A DNA stretch of 64,000 nucleotides from IMG/VR virus record IMGVR_UViG_3300036939_000084, positions 1 through 64,000 of that record. One strand, 5' to 3'. The DNA comes from a virus. This document shows, piece by piece, positions 6,997 through 14,733 of this stretch; position 1 is the first letter of the stretch; each line of letters starts with the position of its first letter. The notes under the pieces are model-generated. The model saw only the letters and a list, made by a program, of their open reading frames with translations. It was not told the origin of the DNA and did not search any database. A program made the translations under genes and the position numbers.

Positions 6997-7012
6997 TATT
7001 AAAGGTTTAATA
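6997..7012 (+). repeat. Junction repeat JR6 on the terminase start codon
   Basis: TATTAAAGGTTTAATA; its last A is the first base of the terminase ATG. AAAGG at 7001-7005 may double as ribosome site. Confidence 0.9.
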
Positions 7013-9003
7013 TGCAAGCAAAAGATCGACCTAGATTAACAACGGCGAATAGAAGAGCGATCGCGAAAGCAACAGATCCAGGAGGAATAAGCGATCGCCG
7101 AAAATTCGCCGCCCAAATGACACGCATCAGAAAAGCCTCTACTGATCGTTGGTACAAGGAGGGTGGTCACTGGTTTCTGTCCTGGGCAAAAGAGAACTAT
7201 AGAACCTGGACAGGTGAACCTCTTCGTTGGGACGATCCCTTCTCAGAAGAGTTTTACCTTGTAATGGGAAATCCTTGGTTTGTCTCCTTATACGTTGAAA
7301 AATCGGCCCAAGTGGGATGGAGCGAAAGTGGAATAGCTTTTACAGCATTTTGCTTAGGCGCACTTCGTGTTCCTACAGCTTATGGCGTTGAACAAGAGCG
7401 CAAGCTAGGGGACATGGTAGGGCCGCGTATTCAACCAGCCCTGGACAATATTGCACCTATCCAAAAACTCAAGGTTGAGTACAAGTCTGCCGTAGGGCGT
7501 AAAGACACTGATACCAAGCAGCGGCAAATCACAGTTGGGGGAGTACTCTTAACCTGCTTCTATGCCAGTACTAGTTCTGGAGGGAAGTCCAAAGAGTCTG
7601 GTGGGCGCGGTCGTCAGGCAGCCTCTGGTCTTTCGTCGTTTACTGCTTGGGTACTGGCATGCTTGGACGAGATTGAGCTATGGCCAGCAGGAGCATTGGA
7701 TGTGGCGCGTCAACGGCAAGAGGCATCCCCTCTCCCCACTAAACCTCTTCGAGCTGGCTCCACACCGGGTCATGAGGGTGGAATTGTCGATAGTTACTCG
7801 CGTTCCGCCAAGCATTTGTTTCAGTGGGAGGTTAAATGTCCCTGCTGCGATTGCCTCCAACACATCGACCCCTTTGGCAATCTCATCCTTTCTGTTCCTG
7901 TAGACGAAGAAGGGAATGAAGTAGCCGAAAGCAGTGAGGAAGAATTCATCGATATCATGGGTCGTCCCCGCAAGTGGTTTTGTCACGATCCATTGCGCCC
8001 GGTAGAGACGGCTTATGTGGGATGTCAGCACTGTGGGAAAGAATTGAGTAAAGAGGCGATCGCAGCAGGTCGATTTACCTGCGTTAACACGGCTATCCCT
8101 TTACGAGAGCTACATGACAAGCTACTAGAACAGCAGTCCCCGCTTTACGATGACGTCGCGTTGCGGTTGCCCAAATTGGCGACAGCTCGGTTCAGTGCTC
8201 CGGAGAGAATGCGCCGCTTGATTACAACCCGAAATCCGGCTGATGAAATTCAACAGGGTCTGGGCAAGGCGGTATCGATTGGTGGGGGTCGTATTAATCT
8301 CACTCGTCTACTTCGATGCATTGGTCGTCCCTATCCTGCGGAGGCGGCTTATTGGGAGGAGTATACGGTTGTTGGCGTAGACCAGGGCATGGTTGGGAAC
8401 TGGGTTGTTGTCTGCAAGTTCTGGGTGCCAGAAGAGGGCGAGGATGATGAAGACCGCTGGTATCGCGCCTTTGTTGAAATAATCTCCTACGAGCAACTGG
8501 GAGGCGGTTTTCCTGCAATCCATCAATTGGCTTTGCGGTACGATGCCGATTTAGTTGGAATCGATAATGAACCGGAAGTGGAAAAAGCTGGGGAATATGC
8601 AAGACAGCATCCGCCTGACTATGACAACGAGGGATATGCAGTATTGATGTTTGACCAGCTCAAGCTGAATGGTCCTAAATATAAGCATTCGGACAAGAAC
8701 GTCCAGGGAGTGGAGACGCCGATTATTGCGTTGCATCGGACGGCTCAGTTGGATGCAGTGCGCGATCGCATTCATCAACTTCAATATCGATTTCCCAAGG
8801 ATTTAGTTTATGACCCAAAGGATGATGAGAATTTCATCCATCACTTGCAAACATCCGAACGGCTGAAGAACGGAACTTGGTCTGAACCCGAGGGTTCGCC
8901 CGATCACTATCATCACGCCCTGGGCTTTGCAGAGATGGCGATGCTTTATTGGCTAGTTGAGGCACCAACACCAATGGTATTTGGCACTATGAAAAGAGAT
9001 TGA
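7012..9003 (+). CDS. Terminase large subunit, lambda gpA-like
   Basis: 663 residues. It packages DNA into the procapsid using ATP and a nuclease. Seen: the deviant Walker A of the gpA family at residues 97-105 (KSAQVGWSE; in lambda gpA the lysine also comes first), Walker B LACLDEIE near 218, a zinc-ribbon CPCC..CQHCG region (about 277-345), and the nuclease part from about 455 (VVGVDQGMVGNWVV, LVGIDNEPEVEKA, final YHHALGFAEMAMLYW). The length is typical. ATG at 7012 sits on JR6. No small terminase or portal gene is adjacent, unlike most phages; downstream are small unknown genes. Confidence 0.88.
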   Translation: MQAKDRPRLTTANRRAIAKATDPGGISDRRKFAAQMTRIRKASTDRWYKEGGHWFLSWAKENYRTWTGEPLRWDDPFSEEFYLVMGNPWFVSLYVEKSAQVGWSESGIAFTAFCLGALRVPTAYGVEQERKLGDMVGPRIQPALDNIAPIQKLKVEYKSAVGRKDTDTKQRQITVGGVLLTCFYASTSSGGKSKESGGRGRQAASGLSSFTAWVLACLDEIELWPAGALDVARQRQEASPLPTKPLRAGSTPGHEGGIVDSYSRSAKHLFQWEVKCPCCDCLQHIDPFGNLILSVPVDEEGNEVAESSEEEFIDIMGRPRKWFCHDPLRPVETAYVGCQHCGKELSKEAIAAGRFTCVNTAIPLRELHDKLLEQQSPLYDDVALRLPKLATARFSAPERMRRLITTRNPADEIQQGLGKAVSIGGGRINLTRLLRCIGRPYPAEAAYWEEYTVVGVDQGMVGNWVVVCKFWVPEEGEDDEDRWYRAFVEIISYEQLGGGFPAIHQLALRYDADLVGIDNEPEVEKAGEYARQHPPDYDNEGYAVLMFDQLKLNGPKYKHSDKNVQGVETPIIALHRTAQLDAVRDRIHQLQYRFPKDLVYDPKDDENFIHHLQTSERLKNGTWSEPEGSPDHYHHALGFAEMAMLYWLVEAPTPMVFGTMKRD

Positions 9004-9005
9004 TA

Positions 9006-9030
9006 TGTGGTAAAATAATTAAGTAAACAA
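9006..9030 (+). promoter_or_regulatory. Junction promoter for 9045-9653
   Basis: TGTGGTAAAATAA, ttaa, GTAAACAA. Starts 3 bases after the terminase stop. The leader to ATG 9045 is A-rich with no ribosome site. Confidence 0.8.
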
Positions 9031-9044
9031 ATTAAAAAGTGACA

Positions 9045-9653
9045 ATGCTAGACAATTTACAAGACCTAGAAATTCAGTTAGCTCAATTACAAGCACGACT
9101 GGATTCTCATCAAGCTGTTTTCAAGGCAGAGCAAGAGCGCTTAGGGAAGGAATTTCCTAAACTGACTCAACTCAAAGATGAGGCTAAACGTCTCAATGAC
9201 GGGTGGATACCTTTTGATAAATATACCAATTTCTCAAGAAAGGAGGACGTTATCAAGTGGATCGCTAAAAAGAATATACCTTCTCCTGAAGAAACTATCG
9301 AAAAGTGGCGCGAAACCAAAAATCGCATCATTGCAACGAAGGTGGGCATGACATACGTTCAATGGAGCATATTGAACAATCTCACCTATGCAGAGTATGA
9401 AGACAGGATGTTTTGGAAAAAAAATCACAATTCGGTTTATACCGATGGTGGTCTGCATTTCTTTTACGCCGTTTTAGCAGCAGAAGAAAATTCGTTAATG
9501 GTCTACTTGGAAGGCAGAACACCTGCCGCCAAGGAGTCTGTTGTTTATCTAGCAGTACCGCCAGATGGTAATACCTACTTAGTCACAGATATTCGTTGTG
9601 AAGAGAAATACGATATTTCATCGATTCGACACGGTGAATTGAAGAGGCTCTAG
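9045..9653 (+). CDS. Unknown protein with N-terminal coiled coil
   Basis: 202 residues from ATG 9045; a GTG two codons earlier is possible but lies closer to the promoter. Residues 1-60 form heptads (LQDLEIQLAQLQARLDSH, FKAEQERLGKEFPKLTQLKD), a likely coiled coil. The rest is mixed, with YTDGGLHFFYAVLAAEENSLMVYL suggesting a compact domain. No family is recognised. It forms its own unit between a junction promoter and a terminator followed by JR7. Confidence 0.65.
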   Translation: MLDNLQDLEIQLAQLQARLDSHQAVFKAEQERLGKEFPKLTQLKDEAKRLNDGWIPFDKYTNFSRKEDVIKWIAKKNIPSPEETIEKWRETKNRIIATKVGMTYVQWSILNNLTYAEYEDRMFWKKNHNSVYTDGGLHFFYAVLAAEENSLMVYLEGRTPAAKESVVYLAVPPDGNTYLVTDIRCEEKYDISSIRHGELKRL

Positions 9654-9660
9654 TGAAGAG

Positions 9661-9686
9661 TCCGCCCCAAAAGGGGCGGATTTTTT
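9661..9686 (+). terminator. Terminator of 9045-9653
   Basis: TCCGCCCC/GGGGCGGA, 8 bp, AAAA loop, then TTTTTT. Confidence 0.9.
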
Positions 9687-9701
9687 ATTAAAGGTTTAAT
9701 A
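9686..9701 (+). repeat. Junction repeat JR7
   Basis: TATTAAAGGTTTAATA, starting in the T-run of the terminator and 16 bases before the next junction promoter: the cleanest terminator-JR-promoter junction on the plus strand. Confidence 0.9.
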
Positions 9702-9717
9702 TACTTTTTTGCTATAA

Positions 9718-9742
9718 AGTGATAAAATAATTAAGTAAACAA
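9718..9742 (+). promoter_or_regulatory. Junction promoter for 9758-10558
   Basis: AGTGATAAAATAA, ttaa, GTAAACAA. ATG follows 16 bases later without ribosome site. Confidence 0.8.
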
Positions 9743-9757
9743 GATTAAAACATTATC

Positions 9758-10558
9758 ATGACTAAAATGATCGAAAGCTTCGCAACAATGCTACTAGCTG
9801 ACGCATTTTGGAGTACATGGGAGGATGACGAGTCCGTCATTGACCTAATTACTCAAGAGGAGCGGGAAAAGTTCTGCCGCAGTTATGCTGGTTCAGGTTG
9901 CGAAATTGTTCAAGGTATGGAATGCGCTCTTGAGGATCTAGAAATAGACATCAAACCATTCCTCCCTTTAGAAGTGGTTCAACAGATTGTAGACAATGTT
10001 AATGAATTTTGGAAAAATAAATACTCAGTGGAAGAACTCCATGAGTATTGCCAGCGAGCATCTCATCGATTAATATTGGGTCGAATCGGTCATGGCGTAG
10101 ACGCTGATGACGATACCCATATCGCCGAGATGTTTGAAGAATTGGGGATATCAACTCCCCCCAGTTCCCACGAAGGAGCTTATGAGCAAGGCGAAAACCT
10201 TGCGAGCAAGGTTGAGGAAACCCTAGCCGTAAAATACGGACACCAGTGGGTTAAATATTCAACGAGTAAGTATGACATTTTAATCCTGGCTCAAAAAGCA
10301 GGTGATGGTAATTCTTACTTCTCTATTAAGGCGATGAACCGTAGCACTTTTAAATCTGACTGGGTAACAAACATGCATAGCATTGTTACCGTAACAGGTT
10401 CATCTGAATGGGAAAAAGAATTTGCAGATTGGGAGATGCCTTTTGAAGAGGCGATCGCAAAGATGCAAATCCTTGAGGACAAAATGAAAGACTCCGCTTT
10501 TATGGAATGGTTTCACAAAGACTTAGAGTCTGACGAAGAAGAGTTTGAGTGGAACTAG
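9758..10558 (+). CDS. Unknown acidic protein
   Basis: 266 residues, acidic, ending in DLESDEEEFEWN. Hydrophobic and charged residues alternate without membrane segments; a Gly/Ser-rich break near 130-145 (GISTPPSSHEGAYEQGE) suggests two domains. The second half (VKYSTSKYDILILAQKAGDGNSYFSIKAMN) looks like a beta-rich fold. No family is recognised. Single-gene unit with its own junction promoter and terminator. Confidence 0.65.
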   Translation: MTKMIESFATMLLADAFWSTWEDDESVIDLITQEEREKFCRSYAGSGCEIVQGMECALEDLEIDIKPFLPLEVVQQIVDNVNEFWKNKYSVEELHEYCQRASHRLILGRIGHGVDADDDTHIAEMFEELGISTPPSSHEGAYEQGENLASKVEETLAVKYGHQWVKYSTSKYDILILAQKAGDGNSYFSIKAMNRSTFKSDWVTNMHSIVTVTGSSEWEKEFADWEMPFEEAIAKMQILEDKMKDSAFMEWFHKDLESDEEEFEWN

Positions 10559-10561
10559 CAA

Positions 10562-10586
10562 AAAAGCCCGGATTTACCGGGCTTTT
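10562..10586 (+). terminator. Terminator of 9758-10558
   Basis: GCCCGG/CCGGGC with A-tract before and TTTT after, 3 bases from the stop codon. Confidence 0.85.
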
Positions 10587-10595
10587 GTTTTGTTG

Positions 10596-10619
10596 TGTGA
10601 TAAACTTAAGTAGTAAACA
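10596..10619 (+). promoter_or_regulatory. Junction promoter for 10654-11313
   Basis: TGTGATAAACTTA, agta, GTAAACA. The start codon is 35 bases on, a longer leader than usual. Confidence 0.65.
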
Positions 10620-10653
10620 TCCCGTCTTACTTGCACACATTTTTTTTTGAAAA

Positions 10654-11313
10654 ATGACAGTACAACGGCATTGTATTCCTGCTTATGCGGTTTGCAGAAC
10701 AAATAAACATTGGTTATGGGCTGTTTGGACACAAAAACAATTCCGTGTTTCTCATTTTGAGAAATTAATACCAACTCATATAGGTAAGGCAAATTCCAAG
10801 GCAGAAGCGATCGCGGAAATTGGTAAAATTTTAGATTTAGATTTGCTGTCGTGCAAAATACGTATGGTTTCTTACTCTATGAAAACGGGAGAGGGAATTC
10901 CAATTTATCAGTTCGTCCCCTACTGGAAGGCTGATGTAGTTCAACTTTGGTCAACTTCGGCTCTTGTTGGAGCTAGAAAGAAATTGTACAGGACTCGTGA
11001 AGTGAATATTGCAAACAACTGGGAAACAAAGGTCATAGGTTTAGCACCTAGCTTTCTACCACTGAAGGAAGGGGGTGAGTATATAGGAGAAGTTGATCGA
11101 AGAAACGGTGAAGCTTGTGAACCAACCAAGGCGAACATAAAAGTTCACTCAAGATATATCAATCAAGGTGGTTGGATACTCTATAACATCGTTCTAGATG
11201 GCAAAGAGAAAGTCACGATGAGTGAAGACTGTTCTATGCTGGGTGGACTTTACCGCTTTGTTATCTACAATCAATTCTGGAATTTTCACAAACGAAGTGA
11301 AACTTTAGTTTAG
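10654..11313 (+). CDS. Unknown protein
   Basis: 219 residues from ATG 10654. Basic N-terminal third (VCRTNKHWLWAVWTQKQFRVSHFEK), a helical stretch with HIP1-containing codons (KANSKAEAIAEIGKILDL), and a beta-rich C-terminal half. No family, catalytic motif or membrane segment is recognised. It stands alone with a junction promoter; the bidirectional hairpin at 11342-11380 is the likely terminator. Confidence 0.6.
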   Translation: MTVQRHCIPAYAVCRTNKHWLWAVWTQKQFRVSHFEKLIPTHIGKANSKAEAIAEIGKILDLDLLSCKIRMVSYSMKTGEGIPIYQFVPYWKADVVQLWSTSALVGARKKLYRTREVNIANNWETKVIGLAPSFLPLKEGGEYIGEVDRRNGEACEPTKANIKVHSRYINQGGWILYNIVLDGKEKVTMSEDCSMLGGLYRFVIYNQFWNFHKRSETLV

Positions 11314-11323
11314 ATCTTCAATG

Positions 11324-11339
11324 CGCTAAAGGTTTAATA
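11324..11339 (+). repeat. Junction repeat JR8 (left arm decayed)
   Basis: CGCTAAAGGTTTAATA: right arm and GG core intact, left arm altered. Between converging genes. Confidence 0.65.
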
Positions 11340-11341
11340 AC

Positions 11342-11380
11342 AAAAAGATATCGCTGTATTAATACAAGCGATATCTTTTT
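11342..11380. terminator. Bidirectional terminator
   Basis: AAAAAGATATCGCT/AGCGATATCTTTTT, 14 bp, with a second small palindrome GTATTAATAC in the loop. Serves 10654-11313 and the minus-strand gene at 11385. Confidence 0.85.
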
Positions 11381-11384
11381 GTGT

Positions 11385-11572
11385 CTAAGTTTCTTCTGGA
11401 TCTGACTCAAAGCGTTCGATAACGTAACGTGTTCAGCTATTGCAACCTGGAGATCTTCCAGGTCGTATTCTCCTTCTTTGTACATGGTAGCAAAATCCAT
11501 CATTTTGCTAAGAAAGTAGAAGTCTGAATCGATATACCAAACAATGATTTGTGTGAATTTGTTTAATTTCAT
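11385..11572 (-). pseudogene. Small gene with probable 1-base frameshift
   Basis: ATG at 11570-11572. The open frame (84 codons to 11318) runs through the terminator and JR8, which real genes here do not do. Near 11433 a shift of one base gives a frame that continues TRYVIERFESDPEET and stops with TAG at 11385-11387, 5 bases before the terminator, exactly where the other small genes stop. I therefore read the gene as about 62 codons with a single-base deletion after AIA. The promoter is intact (11602-11625). A sequencing error would look the same. Function unknown. Confidence 0.55.
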
Positions 11573-11601
11573 CTCTTCTGTTTTTGTTATTACTTTACAT
11601 G

Positions 11602-11625
11602 TGTTTACTATTGTATTTTATCACA
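11602..11625 (-). promoter_or_regulatory. Junction promoter for 11385-11572
   Basis: TGTGATAAAATAC, aatA, GTAAACA on the minus strand. Confidence 0.75.
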
Positions 11626-11688
11626 TTCTTTGAGTATATAGCCTAGATTGGTACAATCTGAACGAAATGTTGCTATTTGAGCTATTTA

Positions 11689-11704
11689 TATTAAAGGTTT
11701 ATTA
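11689..11704 (+). repeat. Junction repeat JR9
   Basis: TATTAAAGGTTTATTA, 3 bases before the start codon at 11708. Confidence 0.85.
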
Positions 11705-11707
11705 TCG

Positions 11708-13987
11708 ATGGTCAACTCTGCCAATCCTCTCGTTAATTCTGTCAATACCGTCTTCAATACTTCCAACCCGCTCGACGTTCAACCCAACGATTTGGGCGTG
11801 AAATTCATGGCACCTGCGAGCCAGACAGATCCTCGCGTTCCCGTGGCTGAAGAATTTGCCCTTTCATCGGAAATCTTCATCGAGTTGTGGCGCTCATCTC
11901 GCAGGCAGGGGTGGAATACTCTTCCTAAATTTGAAACCAATATCCGCAAATTAAAAATCCTCGGACGCGCCCAGCTAAAGATTTATAGGGATACCTTAAG
12001 TCTGGATACATCAATTACGGTACCTGCATTAGAAAACACAGGCTCAACTATTAAGCGGGACGACTACCTGAGCCTGGTTTCGTTTTGTGCAGAGGTGGGC
12101 GCTATTCAAGATGCAACGCTGGGGCAAATTACTTTTCGCTACCGCCACCCTTTAAACCAAACGATTGAGACTATTCAGAAGGAAAACTCGCGCCGATATC
12201 GTTCTTTTTGGATGTTAGTACTTACATCAAATATTCCAACTGTGGACACATTGCTCAGTGGGATGACGACGGAGGCGAATGGGGATAGGAGACTCGCGAT
12301 CGCCAACACATTAGAAACCGGATTCCCCCTCACCCCAGGAGTCCAGGTTTACGCCAGAGACGCTCGCTTAACCAGTGGTGTCGCCTACACGGTTGTTCCC
12401 GAATCCATTGAGTTTCTCCCCTTGTGTCTGATTCGCAGATTGCAAAACTATCAAGAAGATGGCTTCACCTATGGGTATGGCGGGGAAGAGCCGCTAGAGG
12501 TGGGAGTATCTGTAATTAGTCTTGCTAAGCCGCTAGAATCGGGCGAGATTATGAATCGTGTGCGGGGGCGGATACAGGATATCTGTGCAGGTGTGCCGGG
12601 TCAAGGCAGTAGCTATAAGCGTACAATCCTTAACCTGGTGGCCGGTCAGGTGGCAGGGAATCCAGGTAAAGCAGGGCAGTCGGCAAGTTCTCCCAACGGT
12701 TCAGTTTGCCTTGCGAACGACCAAAGAGTGACGTTTACCAACCAGGCTGTTTCTCAGCGGTGGTCTGTGGTTCGGGTAACGGCAGGAAATGGAGGAGCGG
12801 GTTCTGGTGGTAAGCTTAGGGGTTTGCTCGCTGTTGGTCTCAATACGAATGCTCCGTCTGGTTCAGTGTTCAGCGAAGTCAGAGAAGACCATAAAATCTA
12901 TACGGCTGATGGAGTAGAACAGTCTTCACTGGGGACGTTTTCCAACCTAGGTGGCAGCGGTTCGTTGCAATGGCTAGCTGGGGAGAACTCTTCAATTCTT
13001 CCCGGCATGGTTGCGTATTTCGTGCCATCGGTTCGGTATCCTGCGGGCAGCGGCTTTAATTTGCCTTTTGCAAAATGCGAAAAAGTGTGGAAGGATGGGG
13101 CGGCGATCGCGCCTGAAAACATTCGCCAGGGATACGAAGGAGATATTGACGGGTATCAAGACCCAGCTGGTAACGAAGCTTTTCTGGTAATCGTTGGGTC
13201 GGAACGGGCGGCACTGCACTATATCTATAAGAAAGTGATTATTACAACCGATGGTAGTGGGGCTGCGGTTATTCCTCCCAACGAGTCGGGCTGCTTTGCT
13301 TTTATCCAGGGGCGAACAGGAAGAATTAATTCTCCTGTTTGCACAGGGCTTAAACAGAATACGGCTTATCAAGCGCTGATTTATTACCCTCCCCGCTCCA
13401 CTGAGTCTTGGCAATTCCAATTCACCTATTGTGAATATCAGGGGATGGGATTGAATAATCCTGACTGGGTTGATGGTGCGACAGTCGTTTCACCCGCTTT
13501 ATTCTTCATCCACACCCAGGGTGGGGGATTAAGCGTTCATCAGGGACAGGCGGCAACTCGGTACTCTCCGATCTCATTTCACCTCCCTTCGGTTACGAAC
13601 CCTCCGTCGCCCAGCTATAACTTTGATGCCCCGACTCAACTTGCGGGCGAACCTTATCTGGGGCCGGACACCAATCGGGAGTTGCCTTTAATGTCGGGGT
13701 TTGGTTTGGCTATTCCGACACCTGGGCAGAATCTTAGTCTTCAGAAGAATAGTGGAGTGCAGGCGCGATCGCTCAATGCCACTCTTCTCACCAACAATCA
13801 ACCTGTGGGTTTTCGCACTCCAACCCTGCAAAGCAAAGCCCCCTTCCAAGCGGTGATGTACTTCGCTGCTCAGAAAGGGGAGGATGTGAGGTTAATTATT
13901 GTGACTTACAACTCGCCTGGAACCGATGGCGTAAATGTGGTTGCAAATTCTCAGGCGGGGGCGGCTATCGACTTGTTCCGGTTGTAA
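11708..13987 (+). CDS. Large virion structural protein, unassigned
   Basis: 759 residues, Gly/Ser/Asn/Pro-rich and beta-rich, with a degenerate NSVNTVFNTSNPL start, no signal peptide and no catalytic motif. Residues 50-200 are more helical (SSEIFIELWRSSRRQGWNTLPKFETNIRK), the middle is glycine-rich (TAGNGGAGSGGKLRGLL) and the end is repetitive strand/loop sequence. This composition and the JR9-linked start, shared with terminase, hub and fibre genes, fit a tail or baseplate component. Which one cannot be told from the sequence. HIP1 sites are frequent. Overlaps the next start by one base (TAATG). Confidence 0.65.
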   Translation: MVNSANPLVNSVNTVFNTSNPLDVQPNDLGVKFMAPASQTDPRVPVAEEFALSSEIFIELWRSSRRQGWNTLPKFETNIRKLKILGRAQLKIYRDTLSLDTSITVPALENTGSTIKRDDYLSLVSFCAEVGAIQDATLGQITFRYRHPLNQTIETIQKENSRRYRSFWMLVLTSNIPTVDTLLSGMTTEANGDRRLAIANTLETGFPLTPGVQVYARDARLTSGVAYTVVPESIEFLPLCLIRRLQNYQEDGFTYGYGGEEPLEVGVSVISLAKPLESGEIMNRVRGRIQDICAGVPGQGSSYKRTILNLVAGQVAGNPGKAGQSASSPNGSVCLANDQRVTFTNQAVSQRWSVVRVTAGNGGAGSGGKLRGLLAVGLNTNAPSGSVFSEVREDHKIYTADGVEQSSLGTFSNLGGSGSLQWLAGENSSILPGMVAYFVPSVRYPAGSGFNLPFAKCEKVWKDGAAIAPENIRQGYEGDIDGYQDPAGNEAFLVIVGSERAALHYIYKKVIITTDGSGAAVIPPNESGCFAFIQGRTGRINSPVCTGLKQNTAYQALIYYPPRSTESWQFQFTYCEYQGMGLNNPDWVDGATVVSPALFFIHTQGGGLSVHQGQAATRYSPISFHLPSVTNPPSPSYNFDAPTQLAGEPYLGPDTNRELPLMSGFGLAIPTPGQNLSLQKNSGVQARSLNATLLTNNQPVGFRTPTLQSKAPFQAVMYFAAQKGEDVRLIIVTYNSPGTDGVNVVANSQAGAAIDLFRL

Positions 13988-14226
13988 TGACTAGGTACTT
14001 CGTCATCTTTCCCGTCGATTCGCCGGAGGAATTGCTTACGATTTCGGAAAAATTTGATCGCTCGTTCGTCAAGTTATTGAAGGATGAGCGGTTGTACTTC
14101 CTGGATAGCAAGATTAGTGAGCGGCAGCTGAGGGAACTGTTTGAGGCTTATCCGGAGAAGAAGGTGCGATCGCTCATTTTCTCTCGAATTACAGGAATAT
14201 CTATAGAAAAAAACAACTCGTCTTAG
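13987..14226 (+). CDS. Small protein coupled to the 759-residue structural gene
   Basis: 79 residues; its ATG shares an A with the upstream TAA (TAATG), so translation is coupled. The sequence begins TRYFVIFPVDSPEELLTISEKF and then SFVKLLKDERLYFLDSK, a strand-helix-strand pattern. It may be an assembly partner of the structural protein. The stop codon lies inside the loop of its own terminator. Confidence 0.6.
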   Translation: MTRYFVIFPVDSPEELLTISEKFDRSFVKLLKDERLYFLDSKISERQLRELFEAYPEKKVRSLIFSRITGISIEKNNSS

Positions 14227-14242
14227 TAGCGAGTTGTTTTTT
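14209..14242 (+). terminator. Terminator overlapping the stop of 13987-14226
   Basis: AAACAACTCG/CGAGTTGTTT, 10 bp, followed by TTT; the TAG stop at 14224-14226 is in the loop. Confidence 0.85.
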
Positions 14243-14249
14243 GAGATTT

Positions 14250-14621
14250 CTAGTTAAGTTTACTTGTTCTCCTTATTTCTTCTACAAAGTAACATAGATT
14301 TTCTGGAGAGTAGGTTAGCCATTCACGATCTTTTCCTCTGATGTAATCGTTTTCTTTTTGACCCCATTGCACCTGTACCATTCTTTTTTCACCTTTCATC
14401 TCTCTTGAGTCATCCTTGAAGGCTACTCCAACCCAAGGGAAGTCTGTATGAATGACGACAATGCCTGGTTTTCCTATTCCTCTGCAACAAAGCTCATCCG
14501 GATTTATCAGTTTTGTTAGGTACCATAAACCATATGGACCTTGACAAATTCTCGCTCCTGCATCTTGTATGTTAGATCGGGCGTGTGATGCTTCTTCAAA
14601 TGAATCGAATGTTTTGAACAT
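14250..14621 (-). CDS. Unknown small protein
   Basis: 123 residues, ATG at 14619-14621. Contains an aromatic, Gly-rich stretch (ARICQGPYGLWYLTKLINPDELCCRGIGKPG) and a short C-terminal helix (SPENLCYFVEEIRRTSK). No family is recognised. Junction promoter element at 14647-14659; it converges on the structural gene unit with only 24 bases between stops, sharing its terminator. Confidence 0.6.
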   Translation of the reverse strand: MFKTFDSFEEASHARSNIQDAGARICQGPYGLWYLTKLINPDELCCRGIGKPGIVVIHTDFPWVGVAFKDDSREMKGEKRMVQVQWGQKENDYIRGKDREWLTYSPENLCYFVEEIRRTSKLN

Positions 14622-14646
14622 ACCGCTTTTTTGAATATCTATCTTA

Positions 14647-14659
14647 TTATTTTATCACA
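14647..14659 (-). promoter_or_regulatory. Junction promoter for 14250-14621
   Basis: TGTGATAAAATAA on the minus strand; the GTAAACAA element is missing. Confidence 0.6.
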
Positions 14660-14682
14660 GAATCCTTGCGGTTTGCAAAAAA

Positions 14683-14731
14683 AGCCCACCAGAAGGTGAG
14701 CGATTGTAATTTGGTTTTGCAATTTGCAAAA
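14683..14731 (-). terminator. 3' module of 14734-15543
   Basis: Minus strand: stop, TTTTGCAAATTGCAAAA (14715-14731), then GCTCACC/GGTGGGC and TTTTTTT (14683-14702). No JR follows; the promoter of 14250-14621 comes next. Confidence 0.8.
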
Positions 14732-14733
14732 GA

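Noticed and set aside
7001-7005. JR as nothing but a Shine-Dalgarno (AAAGG) start signal
   Set aside because: JR occurs as often in the CC orientation, behind terminators and inside genes, and its outer arms are conserved, which a ribosome site would not need.
11318-11384. Last 22 codons of the minus-strand frame at 11318-11572
   Set aside because: They lie in a terminator hairpin and a junction repeat; a one-base shift gives a more sensible end at 11385.
11708-13987. Major capsid or portal assignment for the 759-residue protein
   Set aside because: No HK97-type or portal-type pattern is visible and the glycine-rich, loop-rich sequence is unlike either, so it is left unassigned.
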